In this document: positions 46,501-54,910 of the stretch, piece by piece | How positions within the stretch are numbered: the first letter of the stretch is position 1 | How the letters are laid out: each line of letters starts with the position of its first letter | NCBI GenBank assembly: GCA_902702965.1 | Contig: CACRXP010000397.1 | Coordinates: forward strand, 320,699 to 384,698 | DNA from: Spirometra erinaceieuropaei | Lineage: Eukaryota > Platyhelminthes > Cestoda > Diphyllobothriidea > Diphyllobothriidae | Direction: 5' to 3' | Length of the DNA: 64,000 nt | Translations under genes and position numbers: made by a program | The notes under the pieces: model-generated | The model's input: the letters and a program-made list of their open reading frames with translations, nothing else | Databases searched by the model: none | Told to the model about the DNA's origin: nothing

Positions 46501-47791
46501 GATGGGCGTGAAATTCCAGAAGCAGATGAGGTCGGACATGAGAATATGGACCTCGTAAGATCACAAATGACTTCACACAAAATTCCGTTAGGTCCATACT
46601 TCCATGTCCCGAGTTTGGACCGCACACTTGCCCTCTCAACTACAACCCTAGCCGTAATTGTCCTAACCTTAACAGAAACACTAACCCGAGGCCCAACTCC
46701 TCCTAGAAGTAAGGAAAAGACCAAATACACTACGGGGTCTATGCTTCCGTGCAAAGCAGAAAGGGAAAACACGGCAAGTAATTTTTGTTAGTCTGCCTAC
46801 TCACAAAACCTTGGCGGAGAATGACGCCCTCGGCTGCTTTGAAAGTAGGAACGAAATGTGCTAACCAAGACAACTTGTTTAGGCATATACTCCGGGAAAA
46901 GTGATCGCCTATCTGGACGCAGAAAATCCTGGGGATTACTCATTTTCTAACAATTTACAGGAAACAGAATGCCGACGTGAACTAGGATTGGAGGCAGTAC
47001 ACCATTTCTCATCGTGTACCACAAAGTGTGGTCGTTCCGCGACTCCCTGAAAATCATCTTACCCGTCTAGGAAGTTACAAAGTTCTTGCACAGGTTCAGT
47101 CTTCTACTTTCGACGTGACAGTTGGACGAACAGGATGTGAATTTTTACTGTCGGAGCTTTGAGTTAAAGTCACAGCGTCTGTTATTTGGCCAACACTGCA
47201 TTCACACTCAAGTAAACAAGACCGTAAATTTTATTTTTGTATTTGAAACATCTAATACTGGATTGCGAGCACACAAAGCAAGACCTCGTAGTCATCTGCC
47301 TTGTTTGATGACACCGGCTCGGACTGTCTATTGCCAAGTGACAAACAGCTTATATGCACCGCACTTGAATCGCTTTTCTACAGGAGGGATTCAGATCTTC
47401 TCGTCAGGCAGTTTGAATGCTAGCACGCGGATGATATAAAATCCAGATAACCTTCCGAAGCCTGTGTAAAAATAAGAGAAATTAAAACAGTACGAGCACT
47501 TGCCATGATGTCGCATTCTCCGGCGCTAACAATGCGAAGAAAGCGGCCCGGATAAACAACAGACTCGAACATCCGTAGACCTTTCGTTTGCGCGCCCTTT
47601 GTTCTGGGCACGTGGCGTACCCGCCACAACGCATTGCTGTCGCGGGCCCCAGTTGCCCAGGCAAATATCTGTGGAGGTGACACGAGGTCCTCCTTCAGAC
47701 CGGTCGTGAGGGGCTCGCTAATGCTTCCAGGACAGATGGTCTGTTCGTGGTTGGTGCAGAGCATGATGATGCCTTCATTTCGCATGCTGCC
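36574..47791 (-). CDS. PLAT/LH2-domain protein, LOXHD1-like, with beta-trefoil-like N-part; partial
   Basis: PLAT domains are beta-sandwiches that bind membranes or proteins; LOXHD1-type proteins are built of tandem PLAT units. Supported minus-strand exons: 47791-47504, 44530-44344, 41629-41429, 40063-39903, 39792-39700, 37583-37206 and 36737-36574. The first two encode repeats of the type F-R-V...F-E-S...P-G-x-F-L-x-I...G, a beta-trefoil-like pattern. The next is a serine-rich linker, and the last four encode one PLAT unit plus most of a second. Phases agree from 41629 onward. The join from 44344 (phase 1, T) to 41629 (GA) would make a TGA, so an exon between them is missing from my model. 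No start exon or final stop is assured. The gene name is by domain content only. Confidence 0.72.
37206..37583 (-). CDS. PLAT gene, end of PLAT unit 1 and start of unit 2
   Basis: Acceptor ccactcag|GTTATC, donor TTGCAG|GTACAC, 126 codons in phase 0. It starts VIFKNELNQKHLRFDFVGRA (last strands of unit 1), continues through an arginine/leucine-rich linker and starts the next unit with GLVLYRVQLCVLS and HLALFGEFGDTGRRPVAL. LFGEFGDTG is a textbook PLAT signature. Confidence 0.88.
37584..39699 (-). other. Intron of the PLAT gene (2116 bp)
   Basis: Bounded by GTAAAC and ccactcag. No mobile element domain was recognised inside. A 14-bp inverted pair (GGTGAATCGATCACCG near 37930 and CGGTGATCGATTCAC near 37979) lies within it. 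Confidence 0.6.
39700..39792 (-). CDS. PLAT gene, PLAT unit 1, middle
   Basis: Acceptor ccattgcag|GTTAAT, donor CAGCAG|GTAAAC, 31 codons in phase 0. Encodes NLRGIGPIFKIRLEVNP and PYWGLQQ, the L-G-x-x-x-K-I-R-I ... W-x-L stretch of the PLAT fold. Confidence 0.85.
39903..40063 (-). CDS. PLAT gene, PLAT unit 1, first half
   Basis: Acceptor caccgtag|AGTCCG, donor TTCAAG|GTAGCC. Encodes SDWKIQLFTSES, VVLVVYGVNGCSG and GLFRAGNVDEFK. These correspond to the PLAT strands usually written V-F-x-x-L-Y-G-x-x-G-x-T-G and F-x-x-G-x-x-D-x-F. Confidence 0.85.
41429..41629 (-). CDS. PLAT gene, serine-rich linker exon
   Basis: Acceptor cattcag|GAAGTT, donor CAAAG|GTGAAA, phase 1 at both ends. Encodes SRSSSIDNVSIMTRTEPEQS and IEKKSDK. 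Joining to the next exon gives GAG (E) followed by SDWKIQLF, a good PLAT start. Low complexity means it is supported by borders and phase, not by homology. Confidence 0.55.
42121..42407 (-). repeat. tRNA-like SINE unit with hammerhead core, minus copy
   Basis: In its own orientation the unit reads GGGGCCC, AACGAGCATGTTCTGTAACC, then a tRNA-like head with A-box-like GTGGCTCAATGGTAGAGC and B-box-like GAGTTCGAAGC, then GGTATGACTGG, a hammerhead core and GTCTTTGTCGGTATCACC. A further 27-base inverted scrap (42381-42407) adjoins it. Box positions suggest RNA polymerase III transcription. Schistosome Sm-alpha repeats are a known precedent for a hammerhead in a Pol III-type repeat; membership in that family is my inference. 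Confidence 0.75.
42158..42186 (-). ncRNA. Hammerhead ribozyme core in SINE-like repeat (minus copy)
   Basis: CTGATGA, stem II (GGCT-AATA-AGCC) and GAAC. Stem I is formed by GACTGG upstream of the core and CCGGTC downstream of the cleavage position. The last core base is C instead of A (GAAC for GAAA), and stem III is decayed compared with the plus copy, so this copy is probably inactive. Confidence 0.6.
42408..42690 (+). repeat. tRNA-like SINE unit with hammerhead core, plus copy
   Basis: It starts at the tRNA-like head (GGGCCCGTGGCTCAATGG, B box GGGTTCGAATCTC at 42468-42480) and runs through the hammerhead to GGTATCACCTTATCT. It then continues into GAGCCCCAAGG and ACGAGCATGTTCTGTAACC, the block that precedes the head in the minus copy. 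The two copies are therefore circular permutations of one unit, as expected from a tandem array. It ends in a TA run that abuts the Penelope inverted repeat. Confidence 0.78.
42504..42538 (+). ncRNA. Hammerhead ribozyme core in SINE-like repeat (plus copy)
   Basis: TTGATGA (first core base T instead of C), stem II AGCT-AATA-AGCC, GAAA, then the palindrome ATGGCCAT as stem III and TTCC across the expected cleavage position. Stem I pairs GACTGG with CCGGTC. The palindromic stem III needs a second molecule or a very small loop. The single core change probably reduces activity. Confidence 0.65.
42688..42703. repeat. TA dinucleotide run, left of Penelope inverted repeat
   Basis: A run of about eight TA units between the SINE-like copy and the Penelope inverted repeat. 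A longer TA run closes the other side (43502-43532). Such runs are frequent Penelope insertion sites. Confidence 0.8.
42776..42810 (-). ncRNA. Hammerhead-like motif, Penelope left arm
   Basis: CTGAAGA (fits CUGANGA), stem II GAGCTGG-GGAA-CCAGTCTC with one bulge, GAAA, then ATTC. The four bases AATT formed by GAAA and TT give a palindromic loopless stem III, and C is the expected cleavage base. Stem I can form between TTGT before the core and ACAA after it. Confidence 0.65.
43426..43460 (+). ncRNA. Hammerhead-like motif, Penelope right arm
   Basis: The inverted partner of the motif at 42776-42810: CTGAAGA, stem II GAGCTGG-AAAA-CCAGTCTC, GAAAATTC. It differs in the stem II loop only (AAAA against GGAA). 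The core is intact in both, so the motif is under the same constraint or the copies are young. Confidence 0.65.
43502..43532. repeat. TA dinucleotide microsatellite
   Basis: About fifteen TA units directly after the right Penelope arm. Confidence 0.9.
44344..44530 (-). CDS. PLAT gene, beta-trefoil-like exon b
   Basis: Acceptor tttgctag|GGCGAG, donor TTAAAT|GTAAGT. Encodes GEGGVSCYFRVNRNKAKGFV, then VLESFANPNLFLSILPNGFV and a GDGNNDDG loop. The F-R-V ... L-E-S ... P-x-x-F-L-x-I ... G pattern repeats that of exon a, supporting one beta-trefoil-type domain split over exons. Confidence 0.75.
44545..46284 (-). other. Intronic stretch of the PLAT gene
   Basis: It contains repeat D and otherwise nothing recognised. 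A 91-codon minus-strand frame at 45767-46042 has no domain. Confidence 0.4.
44765..45110 (+). repeat. Interspersed AT-rich repeat D, copy 1
   Basis: AATGCTAACCAGAATTC, then an imperfect ATATGTTTT-GGTT block, ..., CATCGATTTTCGGTGTTCCC and AAAACATGTGCAAAAATATT. The same blocks in order recur at 63218-63570. Identity is roughly 60-70 percent by eye with several gaps. A third weaker match may exist at 33580-33650. Confidence 0.55.
46285..46317 (-). CDS. Candidate 33-bp microexon of the PLAT gene
   Basis: On the minus strand, gttcag|GTTACA...CTCAAG|GTAGGA encloses exactly 11 codons (VTNMPLDDALK) that would fit phase 0 between the exons at 47504 and 44530. The acceptor has no pyrimidine tract, so this may be a chance arrangement. 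Microexons are known in flatworms. Confidence 0.28.
47504..47791 (-). CDS. PLAT gene, beta-trefoil-like exon a
   Basis: Acceptor cttcacacag|GGCAGC after a strong pyrimidine tract. 96 codons in phase 0, including FAWATGARDSNALWRVRHVP and MFESVVYPGRFLRIVSAGEC. The only border that keeps phase with the next exon is ATCATG|GCAAGT, a GC donor with otherwise perfect consensus. The start of the gene lies upstream and was not found. Confidence 0.72.
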
Positions 47792-47999
47792 CTGTGTGAA
47801 GAGGGAGAGGGGGTAAAATAAAGGCTTGGGATTTCCCGTCAAAGCAAAAGTGTTCAGAGATGCTGACTGAAACAGTGGGCTTGAATATTCACTCCAGTGT
47901 TTGGTAAGACATGCGAATAGTACCCCCGTTCCATTAATACAAGTGACCTTGCGCAAAATTCCAGTAATGATACCCAGTACCGTATCCTTGTTCCAACTT

Positions 48000-48110
48000 T
48001 AGCCTAATCCTAACCTCAACCTTGGACCTAGTACTAAACTTAATCCCAACCCTGACTTTGACTTTAAGCCTAGTCCCCTGGAATTTAGCGCAAGGCCACC
48101 CGCCTTACGG
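48000..48110. repeat. CCCTAA-like tract with shared GC-rich block, second copy
   Basis: Several CCTAA/CCCAACCC words are followed by CCCCTGGAATTTAGCGCAAG and GGCCACCCG. The partner is at 7305-7350 on the same strand, so the order of telomere-like words then GC block is conserved. Confidence 0.55.
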
Positions 48111-49420
48111 GGGAGTTCCCATTTTCGTGTACTAACCAGTTTCTTTGTAGGTAATACGTTAATTTATGTATTAATCATGCCTAGGGACGGGTGTCATGAT
48201 TCCTAGTGCGAGGGCGCGTTCTACCTGCTGGGACTGGAGACAAAATGCGTTCAGAGAGGGCGCTGCACCGCGTCTCAGGTACTTTCGTACGAGACGGGAT
48301 AACGGCTCTCCAACCACTCGCACACTTTTTTAAAGTCATTTTCACTGAACTCATAAACGGAGCTTTTCTATAGCTTTTGTGCGCGGAAATGCCTTTTTGT
48401 ACAGTTTAAATGCCAGCTTTCAAGAAAGAAGATAGTTTAGTTGTCAAAGTCGTCCAAATACTTGAGTTAGTGCTTTTTAATTCCTTCAGGAAGTAATTGC
48501 AAGCTTGGCGTAAGTTAGCATGCACTAAGGTCTATAGATGCAGACTGAAAGTTTCTGTATAAATATTTAAGCTGAAACTGAATGACCACATAACTGCCGA
48601 TAGGCCGGTAGTAGTATATTTTAGCGTTAGAGGATACCATAGTTGACTGCACAGGTACTAGCTAAAAGCCCAGACACGCGTGTTGCGCTGTTATTCTGTC
48701 GCTGCATGGCACAGCCGCAAGGGGCTCGAGTACCTGTGCTGCTAATATGGTTTTTTGTAACCCTAAAAAATACTTGAGTTTTCTAGGCAGTATCTGAATC
48801 TTTCATCTTATGAACTTTTTCTGAGCTACATTGTATCTGTTTTAACTAGAAAATGTCCAGCTACTTTCCTATTTGTAGACAAATTTTCCCTATATCCACG
48901 AATCATTACAATAGTGATACATCACGTTGCATGAAAACAAATAATTCATTACTTTAGATTCATAATTTTGGAGGACGCACTTCCACATAAATTAAATATA
49001 TAAAGGGATTTCCTGTGGACTCCTTCTAATAGGCATTGTTAAGCTCAAGCAGACACTGAAGATCGGCGCCCAAATGAATGTTGCAAAAGAATAAATTTTC
49101 TTCTGAGTGTTATTTTCATTTAAAGCTGCATTCCCCGTGCTGCAGCGCAATAAGAAAGCTATTCTTTTTTTTCAAACTGATTGGTTTTTTAATTACCTCC
49201 GAAAATTTTTTAGTTATGACAGACTGTCACAATCATTAGCTGTGCATACTCCTATTTGCAGGTCACATTTGATGTTTGCTGCACTGACTGTCGTAACTGT
49301 ACCTCTAAGTTGCGCAACATAACTGACAAATTACCAGAAATTACAGTTCGACCGTCACAACCGGTGATGTCTTCCGTTCGCCCCACGGGGTGGGCGCAGT
49401 GTCGCTGGCTCACACGTGAA
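48110..49420. other. Upstream flank of the PLAT exons; nothing recognised
   Basis: If the PLAT gene is complete its 5' exons should be here or further right, but I see no minus-strand exon with domain support. Confidence 0.35.
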
Positions 49421-49424
49421 TTAG

Positions 49425-49512
49425 TTCACAGTGACGCAGACTCACACTGCATCCACCACACTGTCTCCTCCCTCACTAACCCATCAGCTCTGACAGGAAT
49501 ATGTCAATACGC
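49425..49512 (+). repeat. GC-rich interspersed repeat, module A copy 2 (left part)
   Basis: GTGACGCAGACTCACACTGC, CATCCACCACACTGTCTCC and CTCCCTCACTAACCC match the beginning of module A at 10637 and 60230. It stops before the GGCAGTGGCCG block. Confidence 0.45.
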
Positions 49513-50270
49513 CCGAAGGTAATCTTGGACGATAATCTGGGAGTGGATGTGTCCTCATCGCAAAAACATACCTCAGGATAAAATTAAATTTTTTGCGAGC
49601 AGTGCGTTGAAGTGGAATCACTACCAAACTTCGCGAAAAAGAGCAAAGACCTTTTAATTGCCCTTAACTAAGACACCGCATGTTCACTGGCTGAAATACA
49701 GTAACAGAACGCAGACCCACAGTCATCGTTGCATATGCGTTCAGTCAACAGATACCTAATATCTTGCGTATTTATTTGCGACTTATCAGTATGTACTTTG
49801 GACCAGCCATTTTATTATCGAAGAGATTAAAGAGATTTGCCATCCAGTTGTTTTTAGACGAGTGCAATCTCGATTATTATTATTAAAATTTCTGAGTAAG
49901 TCCGCTTTACAATTTATGACCCATATGGCCTTTAACACACTCACAAAACACACCATTAAAAATCCCAGCAACGGTTATTCAACGGTTAACTTCTTGGGTG
50001 GTAGCAAGACGAAATATTCGTTTGTATATACTGCATATTATTGCTTGATTTTGTAGCTGCAAACGCTACTCTTTGATTCGGCGAAGTTGATGGTGTAGCC
50101 GGCCGGATGAGCGCGCTTCCAACGATCTAATTCTGGGTTCGTTCAGTAATGAAGATTGAAACCTTAAATACCAGAGTACTGCATTTAACATTGTCAGAAA
50201 AATAAGTCTTCATATATATACATATGTATGAAGATCAGAGGTGGTATGCATTCAGAGCCGATATAATGAG

Positions 50271-50390
50271 AAAAGGAAGAGGTTCTTCGGAAAAATCTGG
50301 CTGGTGACACCAATCCTACGTCAAATAAAATGAAAATGACGACAGGTTGGTGTCACTAGCTCGATTTTTCCGAAGAACCTCTTCCTTTTT
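50271..50390. repeat. Long imperfect hairpin, arms about 46 bp
   Basis: Left arm 50271-50316 (AAAAGGAAGAGGTTCTTCGG ... GGTGACACCAATC) pairs with right arm 50344-50390 (AGGTTGGTGTCACTAGC ... CCGAAGAACCTCTTCC). Only a few bases mismatch, and the spacer is about 27 bases. TA-rich runs flank both sides. It could be the fold-back end of a transposable element next to the Penelope copy that follows. Confidence 0.75.
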
Positions 50391-50439
50391 CATATATATA
50401 TTAATTAGAAAGGGATAAATCCGTTGGGAAACTCAACAA

Positions 50440-50960
50440 TTTTTATTCTGCAAATTCGTGACATTCGTTCTCCAGGTCGTCTTCAGACATGTGGAGAATA
50501 TACCAAAAAGTTAGCATTTTTAAAAGGAGGCATAAAATCGATACCGTCCTTTAAATCCTACCAATAAGTTATGGCCTTGGCTGACATCTCGTGTTGATTG
50601 GTTGCGGTCTCTTCCACCTTCCCCTGGGATTATTGTAAACGGTGTCTAGAACATTATGCCGGTTAATGCATTTTGAGTAGAGTATATGGCCTCCAAAAAT
50701 TCACGGCCTTTTTAGATGGACAAATACCAACAATGCGAGTTTTGTCCCAAGCAAATTTATGGCCAGTTTCCAATGTGTTCATGGTCTCGCCCCCTCACTG
50801 CCAGTTGGTGTTCGTGTATGCGTGTAGGGGCCGATTTTCTAGTTCGACCACAGTAAACTGCACTGCAGGTGTCAAGCGGAATATTATAGACGACCTCTTT
50901 CTTATCTGAATATCTCAACCTATCTCAAGGGTGTACGAGATGGTTGCGTAGTGTGATCAT
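50440..50960 (-). mobile_element. Penelope-like element, GIY-YIG end (AAUU family), decayed
   Basis: On the minus strand: KKEVVYNIPLDTCSAVYCGR, RIHEHQLAVRGRDHE, and a C-terminal KFAWDKTRIV-like block with frameshifts. It is related to the copy at 42.7-43.5 kb (same Y-x-I-P-x-x-x-C-D/S-A-V-Y-C-G motif) but more diverged. A degenerate hammerhead core lies at its 3' end. Confidence 0.75.
50450..50486 (-). ncRNA. Degenerate hammerhead motif, Penelope AAUU family
   Basis: CTGAAGACGACCTGGAGAAC is followed by a GAATTTG in place of GAAAATTC. The position and first half match the motifs at 42776 and 43426; stem II and the GAAA box are eroded, so no activity is expected. Confidence 0.45.
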
Positions 50961-51189
50961 CGGTCTGTGCGTCACCTGTGTTTTATGTTTCCTCAGATGT
51001 CTTTCGACGAGTTCAGACATGTATTTACTGTACCGAAGTATTCCCTAGGCTGTCTGTTTGGGCCCTTGATCAGAACAAACTAGTTCCTTGTCTTTTCCTC
51101 TTAATTCCTGTTGTCTCATGCATAGCGTACCAAATCTCTGGCGTGCCCGTTTTGGGAAACGAGTCTGAACAAGTAGTTAAGTTCTATTA

Positions 51190-51650
51190 GGTAATTATTG
51201 TTGTCTGATCAAGCGAAGCCAGTAGGGGGTGTCTATGATTTCAGCAAGAAAACCGGAGATAGGTGGTCCTGTGGGATGTTGACGTGCATCGCGTGGCGAT
51301 GTGTGATCGCAGTCTGGACAATGAACACTGGTTTGACTTTGACGGTGTCCAAGTGCTCAGTAGAGCTGGAAGCAGACTGGCGAGAGAAATAATTGAGGCC
51401 TGACAAACAAACATCAACTCCACCAACCGCAGCGTTGACCTTTCGGCCGCATATGAGGCCTCCAGACAACACTTAGGCGCGAGGGGAGGCCCAATGAAGA
51501 TATAGAATGATGACCGTCTCAGGAGTGAGTGAGAAGGACCTATTTGAGCCGTGTATCCCTCATATTCCCTATATCTGATGATGCGCTCGAGTACGAGTGT
51601 GAAACGTTAGATGAATAAATCATTCTCTCCAGAGCTCGCCTTACCATCTT
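51190..51650 (+). mobile_element. Penelope-like element, GIY-YIG C-terminus with hammerhead end
   Basis: One frame reads HWFDFDGVQVLSRAGSRLA, REIIEA, stop, QTNINSTNRSVDLSAAYEAS. These are the family's H-x-F-D-F...V-L-x-R-A-x-x-R-x-x-R-E-x-x-E-A-W...N-S-x-N-R-x-x-D-L block. The 3' end carries a hammerhead core and ends ATGAATAAATCATTC. The RT and first half of the endonuclease are not recognisable. Confidence 0.75.
51575..51610 (+). ncRNA. Hammerhead ribozyme core at Penelope 3' end
   Basis: CTGATGA (51575-51581), stem II GCGCTCG-AGTA-CGAGTGT (fully paired with two G-T wobbles), GAAAC (51601-51605) and GTT. The palindrome ACGT forms a loopless stem III, with T at the cleavage position where C is commoner. 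All invariant core bases are present. Confidence 0.72.
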
Positions 51651-51659
51651 TAAACCTAA

Positions 51660-53260
51660 CACCTGGGATCAACATTATATATGTAGGTTTTACAAACTAC
51701 ATGAAATTCCCGTCTAAAACTATGAAAAGAATTCCAAAACGTGGTCACTTATTGTAATTTTGAACGTTGGTATAGTGCCAGCCGGCATCGAGAACGAGCT
51801 ACCACCGCAATATCCGGGAGCATGCCCACGGATGCCACCCATCCATAATTGACGGTTTGGGTTCAGTGGACTCCACTTAATTGACCTACTTCGTAAGCCA
51901 AAGATGTCAAGCTTGATTCAGCGTCTGCCCTGTATAAATTAATTAACGGCGGAGAGCCACTAGATAAAAGTTTCCTCAACGTTTGGCCTCATACATTCCC
52001 GTTCCGACGCTCACGATATTCCAATAGTCGTTAAGCAATACTTATTCGTCTTGTCTCTTGATTTTTCGTCGCCCATACCGTCGAAGACATCGGCACGCCT
52101 GTTTCCCCTGCTGTCTGATACTCGCCACTAAAGGGACGGTTGGCTCCTTATCTGGTCCAGTGGGACAACGTTTTCAGGTATCATCAGCGCCGTCCTTGGC
52201 ATCTTGCTCGCACGACAGCGATTGGTATGAATATGCGTCGTCAACCTGGTCCCAAATCGGATGCTCTCGTCGCGTCATTCTCAAGAGGCCGTCGACACAC
52301 AGTATCTTCGTTTTAGTCACCCTCAGTCCACGGACGGTCAACCTGCATTACGCGTTACGACCACCATCGGTCCTTGGCTGACTTTCTCGTTGTCAAGTTA
52401 CCTACAAGTTTGTGTAGGTTACCTGTCATAACTGTCAATCACTGGACTATCTCACTGTATGTCCCAAGTGAAGGATATCCTCTTAACCTTGTAACTGTGA
52501 ATTCTGAGGGTAAAATCTCACAGGCTCAACGGAGCTAGATAAGGGGAAAAGAAAGCAAAGAATAATTTATGGCAATGCATGCAACATTTTTCTGGTCTCC
52601 AACACTTGCCTCGAAAAAGCGATCTGCAGAATCAACCAGTGGCCCGACTAACTGGATTACACCTTACCATGAATAGGAGATTACGCATGGCAGTGGGAAC
52701 AAACAGAAACAGTAGTAAACAAATGCTCAACCATCACTGAGCTCTACGGCCTAATTTTGCAGGTCAGTGTATGCCTTTACAAACTTCTAGACAGAGATAA
52801 AACCAGTTGTGATCGATTTTGTTCTTTCTCTATCAGAATTAACTCCCTAATCTTTCAAATTTGGCTTGCGCTACTGTCAAACCAGGAAAACAAGAGGATT
52901 ATTGGAATCTCAAGAAGACAAAGCCTGTCTGCTAGGTAAACTGCAACTGCCTGGTGCTTTTGCAGGTGGCGAAGATTTCAGTAAGGGATGGCTGCTAAAT
53001 GAGCAAGCCCTCGAGTCTGATAAATGCGCTGCCGTGAACTATGCGGCAGCAATGCCTTAGGGCAGGACTAGACTTCGATCGTATCACGAGTCCCAATGGT
53101 CTTCTAGCATGACGAATATTGCCCATAAGTCAACGGACCTTGCGCGACTGCTGCGCAGCAGTAATGAAATGTTAAACTGGTATGCCGCGGCGGCAGCAGC
53201 GACACGAACTTTAGGCAATCTTTCATTCACGGTAGAAGCAAACAGGCGAGTTCCAGGAAG
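51660..53260. other. No gene recognised
   Basis: Contains a 107-codon plus-strand frame (52058-52381) and other short frames without domains. No splice-bounded exon was found. Confidence 0.4.
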
Positions 53261-53263
53261 CAG

Positions 53264-53425
53264 TTCAGAAGACGAAGATGTGATCAATGGAACAAGAAAT
53301 TTATTGGCCCGACGTTTCGGATTCTCACTCGAACACATCGTCAGAGACAGTCGCAGATAAGGGTGATGGTGGCACACGGAGTGCAGTAATTATAGCACAT
53401 GGTTGCCGTGGGACCATATGCGTGC
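53264..53425 (-). repeat. Inverted 5' arm of the Penelope copy
   Basis: The reverse complement matches 54796-54957: GCATATGGTCCCACG, TACTGCACTCC-GTGTGCCACCA-like block, hammerhead core and CTTCGTCTTCTGAA. Identity is about 75 percent by eye. Arms with the 3' end inverted at the 5' side are known for Penelope-like elements. Confidence 0.82.
53311..53344 (-). ncRNA. Hammerhead ribozyme core, Penelope 5' inverted arm
   Basis: On the minus strand CTGACGA, stem II GTGTTC-GAGTGA-GAATCC (one mismatch), GAAAC and GTC. The palindrome ACGT again forms stem III, and C is at the cleavage position. A short stem I can form between GTCT and GGGC across the core using G-T pairs. Confidence 0.68.
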
Positions 53426-53753
53426 TTGTATAAATCATCCAACTCCTGAGGTTCTGTCTCTAAACCTACTTTACGTTCGACGTAACAATCTGCAGGAGGT
53501 AAAGGACACGCCAATGGGTTCGCCGATTCCAGGAATTATAGCCGAGGCGATCCTACAACAGTTGGAGTCGCTGGTTTTCCGACCCCAAAGACCAAAAATT
53601 CTGGGCTCGGTATGCGGATGGAACCTTCATCGGCATCGAGCAGGATCAGGTCCTCCCAGACACTCAATTTACGATAGAGATAGAAAACAACCAGCTGGTC
53701 TTTCTTTATGCCCTCATCTGCCGCAAAAATTGTGGTTGCTTAAAAACCAAATC

Positions 53754-53925
53754 TTTCAGGAAAGCTTGATCCAAATGTGATTAAACTCGCGTCGTCCGGC
53801 GGGGCCTCGTAGCTCAGGTGGTTAGATCGTTGGCTGTACTGAAGCCTTCCCCTTACTGCGTGGGTTCGAATCCCACCGAGGCGCCGAGTTTTTCACAGTT
53901 GAGTCAATATGAATTTCAGGAAAGC
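53754..53925 (+). mobile_element. tRNA-derived SINE with 12-bp target-site duplication
   Basis: A 148-bp insert (53766-53913) sits between two exact copies of TTTCAGGAAAGC (53754-53765 and 53914-53925). It carries a tRNA-like body with A box TAGCTCAGGTGG (53810-53821) and B box GGTTCGAATCC (53863-53873). GCCTCG near the start pairs with CGAGGC after the T arm (GTGGG/CCCAC). In the host frame the duplicated bases encode FRKA, the Penelope thumb motif, which is thus present on both sides. It is a SINE insertion, not a functional tRNA gene: the anticodon arm (GGCT-GTACTGA-AGCC) and variable region are abnormal. Confidence 0.88.
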
Positions 53926-54876
53926 GACAAATAAGATGCAAATACTGAACTTCAACAGCAACCATCGGATCAGTCACAAACGTGGTTGCGTAAGGGCGCT
54001 GTACCTGCGTGTTGAGATGCATTGCGGTGAAATGGAAGAGAGAGTTGCTAAATTACAATAACTTCGACGGGTACTGAGAGCCAATGGCTGCCCACGCAAC
54101 TCTGTCAACCAGTGCAAACGAAAACGACACCAGAGACAAAATCCATCCAGTCCCAAATCTTGGAGGGCTCTTCCGGAAGCCGTCAGTCATCTTCTCACTC
54201 CACTTGGAGTTGGGGTTGCACACACGCCGGAAGCAACCATCAGGCCCCAAGTCATGTGGCTGAAAGACCCATTGCCACGGCAGGAAACTTCAGGAGTCGT
54301 TTACCGGATTTGATGCAGTTTTGGTCAAAGCAACAACGTCGAAGAAACTGGGCGATTACTCCATTCGCTAATTGCCGAGCACGCAGCATCAGTGAGGCGG
54401 AAGAACGCTAGCTCTCAGTCGGCGACTCAGTCGACGGGATCCGGCCATATTTTCAAGGTTCAAGAGGCCGAAATCCTTTCAAGGGGTGACAAGCGCGTGA
54501 GCCGCGAGCTGCCCGGGTCATGGTTCTCAGGTCCGCAATTCATCAACAAGTCCATAATGACCTCCCGTTACCGTATCTGTGTTGAGATTTTTCCTGGGCA
54601 GGGGAATCAGTCGCATGAGGAGGGCGTGGGCGAGCAATAATCCCGGTGACAGTGAGCCAATTTGCCGAGCACTCATCAAACCAGCATCCAACATGGACGA
54701 GGAAATCGCGGCCATTAACAACTCGGACGCGGGCTGAAAACCATCATCGCATCAATTACGATTCCCGGTTGTGATTGCGAGAGTTCTTAATTACAGTACG
54801 CATATGGTCCCACGACGGCCACGCGCTATATATACTGCACTCCTTGTGCCACCAGCCCCTTTATCTGTGACTGCCT

Positions 54877-54910
54877 CTGATGATGGGTTCCAATGAGAAT
54901 CCGAAACGTC
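54877..54910 (+). ncRNA. Hammerhead ribozyme core, Penelope 3' arm
   Basis: CTGATGA, stem II GGGTTC-CAATGA-GAATCC (six pairs, one G-T), GAAAC and GTC. Stem III is the palindrome ACGT without a loop. Stem I can form between GACTGCCT before the core and AGACAG after it with one mismatch. This is the best core in the window: all invariant positions fit. Confidence 0.78.

Noticed and set aside
46450..46791. 113-codon plus-strand open frame
   Set aside because: Lies in the PLAT gene intron, contains CCCTAA-like words and shows no domain.
53801..53886. Functional tRNA gene
   Set aside because: A and B boxes and most of the acceptor stem are present, but the first acceptor pair is a mismatch, the anticodon arm and variable region are abnormal and the whole is flanked by a target duplication. 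It is a SINE head.
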